48,577 bases of DNA from Pontibaca salina (GCF_016307205.1 NZ_JAEIJD010000015.1:1-48577); one strand, 5' to 3'; shown: positions 35,324 through 44,163, numbered from the stretch's first letter. The notes: generated from the letters alone by a model not told the origin. Numbers and translations are program-made.

Positions 35324-36468
35324 ATGCCGCGATAACACCATGCAGTGAAGCGGAACTACAGGACGTTGTGAAGGAAGCGGCCAGCCAAAGCGCGCCGTTC
35401 CGGATCAGCGGCGGCGGAACCCGCGCCAACATCGGCCAGCCCGTTGCAGGACAGACCCTGTCAACCAATGCGCTGTCGGGCGTGGATCTCTACGATCCCG
35501 GTGCGCTGACCCTGGTCGTAGGGGCGGGAACCTCGATTCAGGACATCGAGGATACCCTTGCCGGTGAACAACAGATGTTGGCTTTTGAGCCAATGGACCA
35601 TCGCAGCTTGCTGGGGACCAATGGCGCCCCAACAATTGGGGGGGTCGTCGCCGGAAATGTCTCCGGGCCCCGTCGCCTGCAAGCCGGTGCCTGTCGTGAT
35701 GCCTTGCTTGGCGTGCGCTTCGTTGACGGGCGCGGTCGACAGCTGAAAAGCGGCGGCCGCGTTATGAAGAATGTCACCGGCCTTGATCTTGCTCGACTGA
35801 TGTGTGGCGCTTTCGGAACCCTTGGCGTGCTGAGCCAAGTGGCCCTGAAAGTTCTGCCAAGGCCTGAACGCGCGGCCACGCTTGTCATCGACAACCTTGC
35901 AGATGCCGCAACGGTCAAGGTTTTTTGCAAGGCATTGAGCACGCCCTTTGAGGTTTCTGGGGCCGCCAGTATCGACGGGCGGGCCTATTTGAGACTTGAA
36001 GGATTGGATGTTCAGGTCGGCGATCGGCTCACGCGTCTGCGCGAATATCTCGACGAAGGCGGCGAGGTAATCGACGGGGATGCACATCACGCGCTCTGGC
36101 GCAATATCCGCGATGTGCGTCATTTTGCAGATACTGGCGGATCAATCTGGCGCGTGTCGGTGAAACCGACGGATGCGCCGCGTCTCTTGACCACGGTCCA
36201 GCGTGAACTTGATGCGAAAACATCGCTCGATTGGGGCGGGGGGTTGGTTTGGATCCAGGTGCCGCAGGAAACCAGCGAATCCGCCGCAGGTGTAATTCGC
36301 AGCGCGATCGGTCAGGGCCATGCGACCCTTATTCGTGCCAGCACTGAATTGCGCCAAAAGACGCCGGTATTTCAGCCTGAATCAGCGCGATTGACAAAAA
36401 TCAGTACCCAATTGCGCGCGCAGTTCGACCCCCACAACATTCTCAATCCGGGCCTGATGGCAGCCTGA
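35320..36468 (+). CDS. glcE: Glycolate oxidase subunit GlcE
   Basis: A 382-residue FAD-binding subunit, shorter than GlcD. It shows ISGGGTRANIGQP, GTNGAPTIGGVVAGNVSGPRR and LKSGGRVMKNVTGLDLARL, the GlcE-specific motif. The C-terminal PARLTKISTQLRAQFDPHNIL-type end (RLTKISTQLRAQFDP) is typical. Coupled to glcD by ATGA, followed by glcF after 11 bases. Confidence 0.93.
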   Translation: MNAAITPCSEAELQDVVKEAASQSAPFRISGGGTRANIGQPVAGQTLSTNALSGVDLYDPGALTLVVGAGTSIQDIEDTLAGEQQMLAFEPMDHRSLLGTNGAPTIGGVVAGNVSGPRRLQAGACRDALLGVRFVDGRGRQLKSGGRVMKNVTGLDLARLMCGAFGTLGVLSQVALKVLPRPERAATLVIDNLADAATVKVFCKALSTPFEVSGAASIDGRAYLRLEGLDVQVGDRLTRLREYLDEGGEVIDGDAHHALWRNIRDVRHFADTGGSIWRVSVKPTDAPRLLTTVQRELDAKTSLDWGGGLVWIQVPQETSESAAGVIRSAIGQGHATLIRASTELRQKTPVFQPESARLTKISTQLRAQFDPHNILNPGLMAA

Positions 36469-36479
36469 AGGGCAGAAAC

Positions 36480-37805
36480 ATGCAAACAACATTCACGCCA
36501 GAGCAGCTGAGCGATCCGGATACCGCCCGGTCCAATGACATCCTTCGCGCATGTGTCCACTGCGGCTTTTGCACGGCCACCTGCCCGACCTACCAGGTGC
36601 TTGGTGACGAGCTCGATAGCCCACGGGGGCGCATCTACCTGATCAAGGACATGCTGGAGAATGAGCGTCAGCCGGATGCCACCACAGTTAAACATATCGA
36701 CCGCTGCCTGTCTTGCCTGTCTTGCATGACGACCTGTCCATCGGGCGTCCATTACATGCATTTGGTCGATCACGCGCGCCACTATATCGAACAGAACTAC
36801 CGTCGCCCCGCCAGCGACCGCGCATTGCGCTGGCTTCTGGCGCAGATCCTGCCCTATCCGGCCCGGTTCCGGGCCGCATTGGTCGGGGCCAAGATCGGTA
36901 GGGTGTTTGCCCGTTTCATGCCAGATCCGCGGCTTCGCGCCATGCTCGAGATGGCCCCGCGTCAAATACCTCCGGTCAGCCGTAACGACGCTCCGCAGGT
37001 TTTTCCGGCGCAGGGAGTCCGGCGCAAACGCGTTGCCCTGATGACCGGCTGTGCACAACGCGCGCTGAATACCGACATCAATGACGCCACGATACGGCTG
37101 CTCCAGCGGCACGGCTGTGACGTGGTCATCACAGACGGGACCGGATGTTGCGGAGCGCTTACGCATCATATGGGAAAAACCGAGCAAGCCCTGACAATGG
37201 CCGGAAAGAATATCCGCGCCTGGACCCGCGAGATGGATGGCGATGGGCTGGATGCGATTGTCATCAACACCTCGGGATGTGGGACTACGGTCAAGGATTA
37301 CGGCCACATGTTTCGGACCGGTGACCTGGCAGCGGCGGCGAAACGTGTTTCGGCCATCGCAAAAGACGTTTCCGAGGTCATGATCGATCTGGGCTTGCAA
37401 GATGCAACCCATGCCAAGCCCCTGCAGGTGGCCTATCATTCAGCCTGCTCGCTTCAGCACGGTCAACAGATCAAAACCTACCCAAAAGACCTTCTGAAGT
37501 CCGCGGGCTTTACGGTACGCGAACCCCAGAATGCGCATCTCTGCTGTGGATCGGCGGGAACCTATAACCTGATGCAGCCCGAAATTTCCGCGGAATTGAA
37601 GGCGCGCAAGGTCGAAACGCTAAACGCGCTATCGCCTGACGTAATCGCAGCCGGGAATATCGGCTGTATGATGCAAATTGGCGGGGGTATGGATGTACCA
37701 GTTCTGCATACCGTCGAACTGCTCGACTGGGCAACGGGCGGACCGGTGCCCCCGGCAATAGAAAAACTTGGTGCCACGAATTCAGGCATTTCGAGCGCCG
37801 AGTGA
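36480..37805 (+). CDS. glcF: Glycolate oxidase iron-sulphur subunit GlcF
   Basis: A 441-residue electron-transfer subunit. Two [4Fe-4S] motifs are at CVHCGFCTATCP (about 22-33) and CLSCLSCMTTCPSG (about 73-86). Two CCG-type domains follow, with TGCCGAL and LCCGSAGTY. It passes electrons from GlcD to the membrane quinone pool. End of the glcDEF operon; an IS3-like scar starts 27 bases downstream. Confidence 0.94.
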   Translation: MQTTFTPEQLSDPDTARSNDILRACVHCGFCTATCPTYQVLGDELDSPRGRIYLIKDMLENERQPDATTVKHIDRCLSCLSCMTTCPSGVHYMHLVDHARHYIEQNYRRPASDRALRWLLAQILPYPARFRAALVGAKIGRVFARFMPDPRLRAMLEMAPRQIPPVSRNDAPQVFPAQGVRRKRVALMTGCAQRALNTDINDATIRLLQRHGCDVVITDGTGCCGALTHHMGKTEQALTMAGKNIRAWTREMDGDGLDAIVINTSGCGTTVKDYGHMFRTGDLAAAAKRVSAIAKDVSEVMIDLGLQDATHAKPLQVAYHSACSLQHGQQIKTYPKDLLKSAGFTVREPQNAHLCCGSAGTYNLMQPEISAELKARKVETLNALSPDVIAAGNIGCMMQIGGGMDVPVLHTVELLDWATGGPVPPAIEKLGATNSGISSAE

Positions 37806-37832
37806 GGCAAGCAATGGAATAGCCCGCTTGAC

Positions 37833-38038
37833 CAGAGGTGGTCGCAGGATTTCGGACCAGTTGCCAAGATCTGGTGATCTGACGCAGGAAGCCCTCTTTG
37901 ACAATAGCGGAACCGCTATTCAGCTGAGTTCAAGCCCAAGGTTTTGTTTGATGTCATCCGTGCAGAATTGAAGGCCTCTTCAACCCCGCCATGATATCCC
38001 GCCCTCGCGGGCAATCACCAACTAACAGCTATTTCTCC
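37833..38038 (+). mobile_element. IS3-like remnant, copy 2 (internally deleted)
   Basis: This 206-base stretch matches copy 1 (18045-18247) over its whole length with scattered substitutions and small indels. Shared landmarks are GGACCAGTTGCCAAG, CTGAGTTCAAG, CATCCGTGCAGAATTGA and CTCGCGGGCAATCACCAACT. The orfA frame is broken here (the ATG and the codons after it are changed), so it is older or less constrained. It sits exactly between the converging glcF and GntR genes. Confidence 0.75.
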
Positions 38039-38041
38039 ACA

Positions 38042-38725
38042 TTAGATGGTAGAGCGCGCAAATTCGACAATATAATCGCTCAATGCATCGGAAGCTATTC
38101 CTGCATTCTCTTCGTCTCCGCGCGATATCGCACGAGCTACATTTTCATGGAGGCGCGCACAGCGCTCTAAATCGAATGCTTTGCGATAATGCTGAAACCA
38201 AAAGCGCCGCGACAGCCCCTGCATTCGCTGCATGGCACCTTCAGCAAACTCGTTGTGACACGCTTTAACAATGGCGCGGTTGAACTGAAGATCCAATCGC
38301 ATAAACGCCGCTTCATCACAACTATCGGCAGCTTGCCCTAATTGATCGGCCAAATCGGAAAAAGCCTTTTGCTCTGCAGGTGTAGCACGAATGGCCGCCT
38401 TGCGCGCACAAAGGCGCTCAACCTCGCGTCGCAGTTCCAGCAAGAGCAGCTGACGCGACAGATTGATTTCCGATACAAACGCCCCGCGTCGCGGAATAAC
38501 GTTGACCAGCCCTTCGCTTGCCAGACGCTGCAGGGCTTCGCGGATCGGTGTCCGGCCAATGCCCAAATCCTTGATGAGCTGAGCTTCCGACAGCACCTGT
38601 CCGGGGGCAATCTCCAGAGTGACGATCATCTCCTCAATTTCCCGGTAGGCGCGCTCAGCGAGGGTGTCGGCTCCGGCGTGGAGATGCTGTTCAGGCTTTC
38701 CGATCACATTCTGAATATTGCTCAT
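38042..38725 (-). CDS. GntR-family (FCD domain) transcriptional regulator
   Basis: A 227-residue regulator. The winged HTH (about 20-85) contains LSEAQLIKDLGIGRTPIREAL and GLVNVIPRRGAFVSEI. The all-helical FCD effector domain follows. Of the usual metal ligands Asp145 and His193 are kept, but the position after DLQF is Asn149 instead of His, and the last His is replaced by Asp217, so metal binding may be lost. It converges on glcDEF. It is GlcC/LldR-like in setting and may control glcDEF, its own gene, the desaturase operon and dctPQM through the shared GATAT motifs. Confidence 0.88.
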   Translation of the reverse strand: MSNIQNVIGKPEQHLHAGADTLAERAYREIEEMIVTLEIAPGQVLSEAQLIKDLGIGRTPIREALQRLASEGLVNVIPRRGAFVSEINLSRQLLLLELRREVERLCARKAAIRATPAEQKAFSDLADQLGQAADSCDEAAFMRLDLQFNRAIVKACHNEFAEGAMQRMQGLSRRFWFQHYRKAFDLERCARLHENVARAISRGDEENAGIASDALSDYIVEFARSTI

Positions 38726-38807
38726 CGTGTTTCTCGTAACCTTTCAACTGACTGCCTTACCGTGAGTATGGCGTCATCTTACCTCGATATTCAAGCTTTT
38801 GGAGATG

Positions 38808-38815
38808 GATATATC
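38808..38815. promoter_or_regulatory. GATATATC palindrome upstream of the GntR gene
   Basis: GATATATC lies about 85 bases before the GntR ATG. It shares its core with TGATATATCA at 42791 and TGATATATG at 47300, supporting autoregulation. Eight bases can recur by chance in AT-rich DNA. Confidence 0.35.
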
Positions 38816-38872
38816 TTTGTTACTTATAGAAATGTCACAGTGTCCAAAAGGCTTACGCAATCTGTAACTGTT

Positions 38873-39634
38873 TCAGCCTGTTTCGCAAGATAGCGCAAAC
38901 CCCTCCAGCGCCGAGGCAAATCGCTGTGGATCGTGAGCCATTGGCAAATGGCCGCAATCCTCCCAGACCTCCAGACGGGCGTTTGGCAAAGCATTCGCCA
39001 TCGAGTGGGCGTGCTCGATCGGACACTCGGGATCCTCTGCCCCATGTATGAGCAAAACCGGCAGTTTTATGCTGTTCAATTCCTGACGATAGTCCGCTTT
39101 TCTGGCGCTCAACCAAGATCCGGCCACAGCCCGATCGGTTGCGGCTTGCGTAAGCTGTAAACGCTTGACGCGCCCGGCGGCCTCTTCAGCCAGCTTTTCC
39201 GCCGTTTCTTCGTGAAACCAGATTGCGTCCTTGCCGCCATCCACCTGCAAGCAGGAACTACCACTGATCAGCCCGAGTCCGATTATCCCTTCCGCACCAT
39301 ATCGTTTGAGATATTCAAGTGCGACAAGGCTGCCCATGCTCCAGCCCACCAGAACAATGGGACCGGTGGCCTGTTTGATCACCGCACGCAAATCCGATGC
39401 GAAGGCCGTCATCGTGTAGGCTTCCAACACATCTGGTGCGAATGACGCGGCCCGCCCGCGCAGATTGGGCGCCAATATGCGGCGCGTATCAGATAGTTGC
39501 GGGATGATCGGTGCCCAGATCGCGGCAGTCCCCTGAATCCCGTGGACCAAGACCACATTTGTTCGACCAGAGCTGTCAGACCCGGATGCCACGCACTCTA
39601 ATCTGCCCGCCTCGCTTTCTACAAACATAAGCAT
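38873..39634 (-). CDS. Alpha/beta-hydrolase
   Basis: A 253-residue hydrolase. The nucleophile is Ser99 (GWSMGS), the acid Asp201 (HGAEDPECP) and the base His229 (CGHLPM); the oxyanion loop is HGIQG (31-35). The size fits esterases, lactonases and C-C hydrolases of the BioH/MhpC type. It follows the alcohol dehydrogenase by about 150 bases on the same strand and may hydrolyse an ester or lactone in the same pathway. The substrate cannot be inferred. Confidence 0.85.
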   Translation of the reverse strand: MLMFVESEAGRLECVASGSDSSGRTNVVLVHGIQGTAAIWAPIIPQLSDTRRILAPNLRGRAASFAPDVLEAYTMTAFASDLRAVIKQATGPIVLVGWSMGSLVALEYLKRYGAEGIIGLGLISGSSCLQVDGGKDAIWFHEETAEKLAEEAAGRVKRLQLTQAATDRAVAGSWLSARKADYRQELNSIKLPVLLIHGAEDPECPIEHAHSMANALPNARLEVWEDCGHLPMAHDPQRFASALEGFALSCETG

Positions 39635-39787
39635 TTTCTTTTCTTTGAATATTCCGGGTTATGCTGGGCGGCCTGTGCCATAGGAGCATGTTCAGTGCTC
39701 CCCGAAAACATCTGTTTCAGGCATTTTCCGAAACGCTTTAAATCAAGCATTTTATGGCACTTGGAAACGCATCGAATCTGCGGCGCA

Positions 39788-40903
39788 TCAATCGTCGAAA
39801 ATGATCACGCTGCGGATTGCTTCGCCGTTCTTCAAGGCTTCAAACCCTTCGTTGATCTCCTCAAGGCTGATCCTGTTCGTGATCAATGAATCCAGTTTAA
39901 GCTGCCCGTCCAGATAGGACCGGCACAGAAAGGGAAAGTCTTGACGGGGGCGTGCATCACCATAGCTGGAGCGGCGGATACGCTTCTCTTGCATCAGCGA
40001 TCCCCAGCGGAACGCGACATCTTGATCCACATCGGTCTTGCCCAGCCAAATCGCTTGCCCGCCTGGACGCACCGCCTCCACCGTCAGGCGAAAAGCTGCC
40101 TCGTTGCCGGCGGATTCGATGACCACATCAACACCGCGGTCAGAGGTATTGCTGCGAGCGAGGCTCGCCGCATCGTCTTTCTGAGGGTTTATCAGAACAG
40201 TCGCGCCCATCTCGGCCGCTGCCTGGAGTCTGCTCTCTTGAAGGTCGACGGCAAATATTTGTTCCGCGCCTCCCAACACAGCGCCTTGGATTGCAGCGAG
40301 TCCGACAGCACCACAGCCGATAACCATTACCGACATTCCCGGGCGAACCTTGGCGACATTCAATGCCGCTCCGACGCCTGTCATGACCCCGCAACCAATC
40401 AATGCGGCACGGTCAAATGGCATTTCACGCGGTACCGGAATGGCTTGCTGGTCTTGCACCACACAATATTCGCCAAAGGCACCGAGATACATAAGCTGGT
40501 GCAGGCCGGGGCCATCCGCGAGACGGGCCTTCGGCTTGCCGTCAAATGCAAACCCTTTCGGGGTATTCTCCAGATAGGTTTCGCAGAGAATAGGCAGGCT
40601 TTGATCACAGTAAAAGCAATCACCGCAATGTGGGTTCCAGGACAGGATCACGTGATCCCCCACCTCGACCCCGCGCGCATCTGGCCCCACCTGTTCCACA
40701 ACACCGGCCGCTTCATGGCCAAGCACAATCGGAAACGGCAAGCGCAACGAACCCTCAATCACCTCAAGGTCGGTGTGGCAAAGGCCGGCGGCCCGAATTT
40801 TGACTAGGACATCCCTTGCACCCAGCTCGTTCAACTGGGCCGTTTCGATTTTAATCGGCGAGTTTGTCTCGTGTAAAACCGCTGCCTTGAACTGTATACT
40901 CAA
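39788..40903 (-). CDS. Zinc-dependent alcohol dehydrogenase
   Basis: A 371-residue medium-chain dehydrogenase. Catalytic zinc ligands are Cys42 (GLCHTD) and His63/Glu64 (GHEAAG), with a further Cys near residue 171 (GCGVMTG). The structural zinc is bound by Cys93, Cys96, Cys99 and Cys107. The NAD fold is GCGAVG followed by VDLQESR, with the Asp favouring NAD. The family includes class III and aryl/alkyl alcohol dehydrogenases. Its substrate is probably an alcohol produced or taken up in region 4. It could also serve aldehyde reduction for the BMC pathway, but it is in a different operon. Confidence 0.9.
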   Translation of the reverse strand: MSIQFKAAVLHETNSPIKIETAQLNELGARDVLVKIRAAGLCHTDLEVIEGSLRLPFPIVLGHEAAGVVEQVGPDARGVEVGDHVILSWNPHCGDCFYCDQSLPILCETYLENTPKGFAFDGKPKARLADGPGLHQLMYLGAFGEYCVVQDQQAIPVPREMPFDRAALIGCGVMTGVGAALNVAKVRPGMSVMVIGCGAVGLAAIQGAVLGGAEQIFAVDLQESRLQAAAEMGATVLINPQKDDAASLARSNTSDRGVDVVIESAGNEAAFRLTVEAVRPGGQAIWLGKTDVDQDVAFRWGSLMQEKRIRRSSYGDARPRQDFPFLCRSYLDGQLKLDSLITNRISLEEINEGFEALKNGEAIRSVIIFDD

Positions 40904-40988
40904 TTTCTTTTGTTTCCGTTGTTATGAATTGATCCCAGCGCGACTACCCTACCCGGTACAAGATTAGCCTTCATTTTGCACCTGTAGT

Positions 40989-41279
40989 TCAAAGCTGCTC
41001 GATTGCGGTATCAATATCGGCTGACGTCATTTCCCATTCATTGGCAAAGTTAGCCGTAATCAACTTCATGAAAGGCTTGGCCAATTCCTTGGACCTTTTG
41101 GCATCGCCAGTGTGGTCATAGAGCATCGCAAAGGCGAGTTGCGTTGCGGGTGGAGCTTCGAACCCCCATTCAAAGCCGCCGCTCGTAAATTTGGTTATCT
41201 TGCTGTGGTCCTCGAGGTCCTTGCCGTTCACCGTAACGACAATTCCGTCGATCGTGCGGTCACCTGTATATACTTTCAC
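40989..41279 (-). CDS. DUF6166-like small protein
   Basis: A 96-residue soluble protein. The order MKVYTGDRTIDGIVVTVNGK, then FEWGFEAPPATQLAFAMLYDH, then WEMTSADID matches my recollection of the uncharacterised DUF6166 family; I cannot verify it here. It overlaps the preceding small membrane gene by four bases, so the two are translated together. Function unknown. Confidence 0.7.
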   Translation of the reverse strand: MKVYTGDRTIDGIVVTVNGKDLEDHSKITKFTSGGFEWGFEAPPATQLAFAMLYDHTGDAKRSKELAKPFMKLITANFANEWEMTSADIDTAIEQL

Positions 41280-41470
41280 GGTTCTTTCCTCCCGTCACTT
41301 TTCGATCGCATCACTTCAGGGAAAATCCACAATGAAAACACGCTGAATGGACCTAAGAAAACCAAAGCCCACTGTGGGCCGACCTGCCCGAGTTGGCCCA
41401 TATAAAGCCAGCCTGCGATTGCGGCCAATGCCACCATTACAGACAGTCCAAGTTTAACCACGAACGGCAT
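41276..41470 (-). CDS. Small membrane protein (two helices)
   Basis: A 64-residue protein with two hydrophobic segments (about 5-24 and 32-52) and a basic tail (RSKSDGRKEP), suggesting both ends near the cytoplasm. It is coupled to the DUF6166 gene by an ATGA-type overlap and has a GGAGC-like site upstream. No family recognised. Its conservation with neighbours would tell whether it is an operon subunit. Confidence 0.65.
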   Translation of the reverse strand: MPFVVKLGLSVMVALAAIAGWLYMGQLGQVGPQWALVFLGPFSVFSLWIFPEVMRSKSDGRKEP

Positions 41471-41519
41471 AGAAGTTGCTCCTTTCTTTAGATTTATCTA
41501 ACTGGGCTCATGCGACTTA

Positions 41520-41891
41520 TCACACCATAATCTGCAGGCCGTAGGCAGAACAACCAAGCCCTATCATCACGATTGCGAGGCCCACAAATCCATCCCGCCA
41601 CTTGCCCGGCCAGATATTAAACAGCGCTGGAGTGAACAGAAACGCCATTCCGCCCGCAATCACCATACTGGTCCAACGCAAATGCGTGATCCCGTAGGTG
41701 ACGGTGCCATAGAGCACCAGCAGCAGGAGTAATGTGTTCAGCAGAACCATTGCCAAGCCGAGTGGCCGGGTCAATTCAGGACGCGTTGTCAAAGGAAAGA
41801 CACCGCTCATTACAAAAAATCCCATACTCGCGACGCTGGAAAAGATTGTAAAGAGTAGTAGGGCAAAGAGGTTGGGTTCAATTGCATTCAT
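41520..41891 (-). CDS. Predicted four-helix membrane protein
   Basis: A 123-residue membrane protein with four hydrophobic segments (about 8-30, 46-66, 73-91 and 99-120) joined by short loops. The loop PLTTRPELTRP is polar, and GKWRDG precedes the last helix. No family recognised. It lies between the two-helix protein and the desaturase-like protein on the same strand, so it may belong to the same membrane assembly. Confidence 0.7.
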   Translation of the reverse strand: MNAIEPNLFALLLFTIFSSVASMGFFVMSGVFPLTTRPELTRPLGLAMVLLNTLLLLLVLYGTVTYGITHLRWTSMVIAGGMAFLFTPALFNIWPGKWRDGFVGLAIVMIGLGCSAYGLQIMV

Positions 41892-41968
41892 GGCAGTGCC
41901 TCCGCCTTGCAGAGTGGCAGCCTAAGCCACCAACTCTGCGTGAGCTATTGGGGTGCGAATAAGTCTGT

Positions 41969-42757
41969 TTATTCGCCGGGCTGAATTGTTGCGCGCGACT
42001 GGACCGGTTTGCGCGATGTTCTGCGCATATCCTTACGGAGATGGCTTGTATTGTATCCGTTAAAGAGATGGCCAATCAGGCCACGGTTCAAATCCGAAGT
42101 GCCAAACAGCCAATCCATGATCGGAAACGTCAAGTTCATGTTGCGCTCCATCATGAGTGACTGATCATGATGCGCAGTGTGGGCGCGCCGGTTTGAGTTG
42201 ATCAATGGCACATTTCGCACAAACCAATTGTCTTCGACATGGCAGCAGAAGTGCATGAATTCGTAGATAACATAGATTGAAGTGGTGGTAGTGATGAACA
42301 GCCAACCAACGTTGGGGGTGAACACAGTCCCAAGGATAATCGCACCTGGAATAGACATGAGCGTGAAAGCGGCCAGCGCATAAGGCGGAAAGAAAGTCAC
42401 GCGATAGTCTTTATGATCCGCAAACCGCATTTCCACTTCGGTGAAAAACTGGTGATGCTGGAGCGTGTGCCGATTATAGACGGCCCGTGCAATGGGGTTC
42501 TTGGAGGGCCGGTGCATGACATATTTATGCAGCCACCACTCGAAGAAATTGCAGAAGAGGAAAACTACCGGGATAGTTAACCACTCAAGCGGCCTCACCT
42601 CATGGAGGTTAGAGATGTAGATGTAAAGCGCCGTTAGGCCAATTGCGTAGATGATGACGATATGCAGAAATCCATTATACCATCCAGCCACTCGCTGCCG
42701 ATAATTGGCGCGATACTGACGCTGACGATCTGTCATCTGTGTATCTTGAAGTTCCAT
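41969..42757 (-). CDS. Fatty acid hydroxylase/sterol desaturase-family membrane di-iron enzyme
   Basis: A 262-residue integral membrane protein of the fatty acid hydroxylase superfamily. Histidine motifs that would bind two irons are HKYVMH (about 72-77), HTLQHH (about 97-102), an intermediate HFCCH and HTAHHD. Four hydrophobic segments surround them. Such enzymes hydroxylate or desaturate lipids or sterols with O2 and need an electron donor. The start at 42757 has GGGAG upstream, and operator-like repeats lie about 40 bases before it. The FSP1-like flavoprotein upstream could supply electrons, but that is speculative. Confidence 0.87.
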   Translation of the reverse strand: MELQDTQMTDRQRQYRANYRQRVAGWYNGFLHIVIIYAIGLTALYIYISNLHEVRPLEWLTIPVVFLFCNFFEWWLHKYVMHRPSKNPIARAVYNRHTLQHHQFFTEVEMRFADHKDYRVTFFPPYALAAFTLMSIPGAIILGTVFTPNVGWLFITTTTSIYVIYEFMHFCCHVEDNWFVRNVPLINSNRRAHTAHHDQSLMMERNMNLTFPIMDWLFGTSDLNRGLIGHLFNGYNTSHLRKDMRRTSRKPVQSRATIQPGE

Positions 42758-42790
42758 GACTCGACTCCCTTGGATGTTTCCATCTATAAT

Positions 42791-42811
42791 TGATATATCA
42801 CTGATATGTTA
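42791..42811. promoter_or_regulatory. TGATAT repeats upstream of the desaturase-like gene
   Basis: TGATATATCA (42791-42800), a perfect palindrome, is followed by TGATATGTTA (42802-42811). The second site is identical to the one at 33789-33798 before glcD. They are 11 bases apart, one helical turn, and overlap the likely promoter. Candidate operator for the FCD-GntR regulator. Confidence 0.55.
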
Positions 42812-42986
42812 GCTGCAAGCATTCGTTTTAAAACTGAAGATAACCGTAGGGGAAACGCGCAAATCGGCTGGGTCACCTATTTGCTGCTAGAGCTTGATAG
42901 GGTGGCCATTTCTCGGTCGATAGGCAGCATTGAGGGACAAATTCGTCGCGAGAGCGCCACGAACCGTTGATCGGGGCTGCCCTCGT

Positions 42987-44117
42987 TTAGTCATCGCTTA
43001 GGTTTGAACCTGTCGGATAACCAAAGGCCTTACGATATTTTGGAATGAACAGATCATTCCCCTTTAATTGCCGCGTTAGAAAATTGCCGGTTACCCCAAG
43101 GGGCCCGATTTGGCGCGGAACCGGCAAGTAACTGCCGCCAATTTTCCGTCCCAGCGGCACCAAAATCGGCGCATTGGTCCACGGCCGGTATGGACGGCGG
43201 CGCGCGACCGGCTTTCCGGCGGCAGCCGCCCGGAGGGTGCGGACGAGGAACGGGACTTGTCGCATGGTCGCCACAATTGTCATGGCCTCGCCAACATCCG
43301 CCGCATCGCCGCCCACAAAAAGATTGCTCCAATTGCAGGGCCGCAACCAGCTATCCGTCACCACCCTGCCCCGATTGATTTTAACGCCGGGAAGGCTGGC
43401 CAGCAGGTCGGATCTGCCCTGTGCCCCGGTCGCGCTCAGGACAAGATCCGCAGCCAGCTCCGCACCATTATCCAAGGTCACCGAGGCTTTCTCGGCGGCC
43501 CCTTCCCCAGGAATTTTGACGGCCCGTCGGTTTACAATGAGCTCCACGCCCAAAGATTGCAGCTTTCGCCGCAACATTCTCCCAAGACGGGGTGGATGGC
43601 CTGGCAGAAGATGATCTTGCTCGGAGACAAGTGTAACTGAGATGGCAGGATGTGCCGAAGCAATTTCACCGGCGAGTTCCACTCCCACTGGCCCTGCGCC
43701 AACAATGACAATCGTCTGGGCCTGGCTCACCCGTGTTCTGATCGCGTTTTGGGACGCGCGAAAATCGGCTATATCGTCGGTTTGAGGCTTGAACGGTGCC
43801 GGATAACTGGAACCGGTTGCCACAAGGATCAAATCTCCAGGCACGAACGCCCCGCTTGCAAGCGCGACCCCATCAGGACGCAGCCCGGCAGCCCGCTCGC
43901 GAATGACGCGACCCCGTGACAGCAGCCGGTCATATGGGAAGATGGCCGCGTCCAAGAGATCGCCGTCCACAAGAGAGCGGATCATCGCAGGAGTATGCAC
44001 AAAGGCTTCTCGCGGTTCGATCAAAGTGACATCCATCAACGCGTCGAGGCGCCGGGAAACCTCGCTTCCGACATATCCGCCGCCGACCACCACAAGTCTT
44101 GTTGTCATATTATTCAT
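42987..44117 (-). CDS. FSP1/AIFM2-like NAD(P)H-dependent flavoprotein
   Basis: A 376-residue single-domain flavoprotein of the type II NADH dehydrogenase/AIFM2 superfamily. It has VVVGGGYVGSE (first fold), ILVATGSSYPAPF, IVGAGPVGVELAGEI (second fold) and NLFVGGDAADV (FAD contact). The C-terminal segment ILVPLGRKIG and then LKGNDLFIPKYRK follows the order of the AIFM2/FSP1 end more than bacterial Ndh, and no C-terminal membrane helix is seen. Members reduce quinones with NAD(P)H. I take ATG 44117; GTG 44120 and ATG 44108 are alternatives. It lies between the TRAP operon terminator and the desaturase gene. Confidence 0.82.
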   Translation of the reverse strand: MNNMTTRLVVVGGGYVGSEVSRRLDALMDVTLIEPREAFVHTPAMIRSLVDGDLLDAAIFPYDRLLSRGRVIRERAAGLRPDGVALASGAFVPGDLILVATGSSYPAPFKPQTDDIADFRASQNAIRTRVSQAQTIVIVGAGPVGVELAGEIASAHPAISVTLVSEQDHLLPGHPPRLGRMLRRKLQSLGVELIVNRRAVKIPGEGAAEKASVTLDNGAELAADLVLSATGAQGRSDLLASLPGVKINRGRVVTDSWLRPCNWSNLFVGGDAADVGEAMTIVATMRQVPFLVRTLRAAAAGKPVARRRPYRPWTNAPILVPLGRKIGGSYLPVPRQIGPLGVTGNFLTRQLKGNDLFIPKYRKAFGYPTGSNLSDD

Positions 44118-44140
44118 CACTTTCTTGTGCGCAAAGCTTT

Positions 44141-44163
44141 ACAGCCACCCGGACGGTGGCTGT
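44141..44163 (-). terminator. Terminator-like hairpin below dctM
   Basis: ACAGCCACC (44141-44149) pairs with GGTGGCTGT (44155-44163), a perfect 9-bp stem with a five-base loop, just after the dctM stop on the minus strand. It probably ends the dctPQM transcript. Confidence 0.65.
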
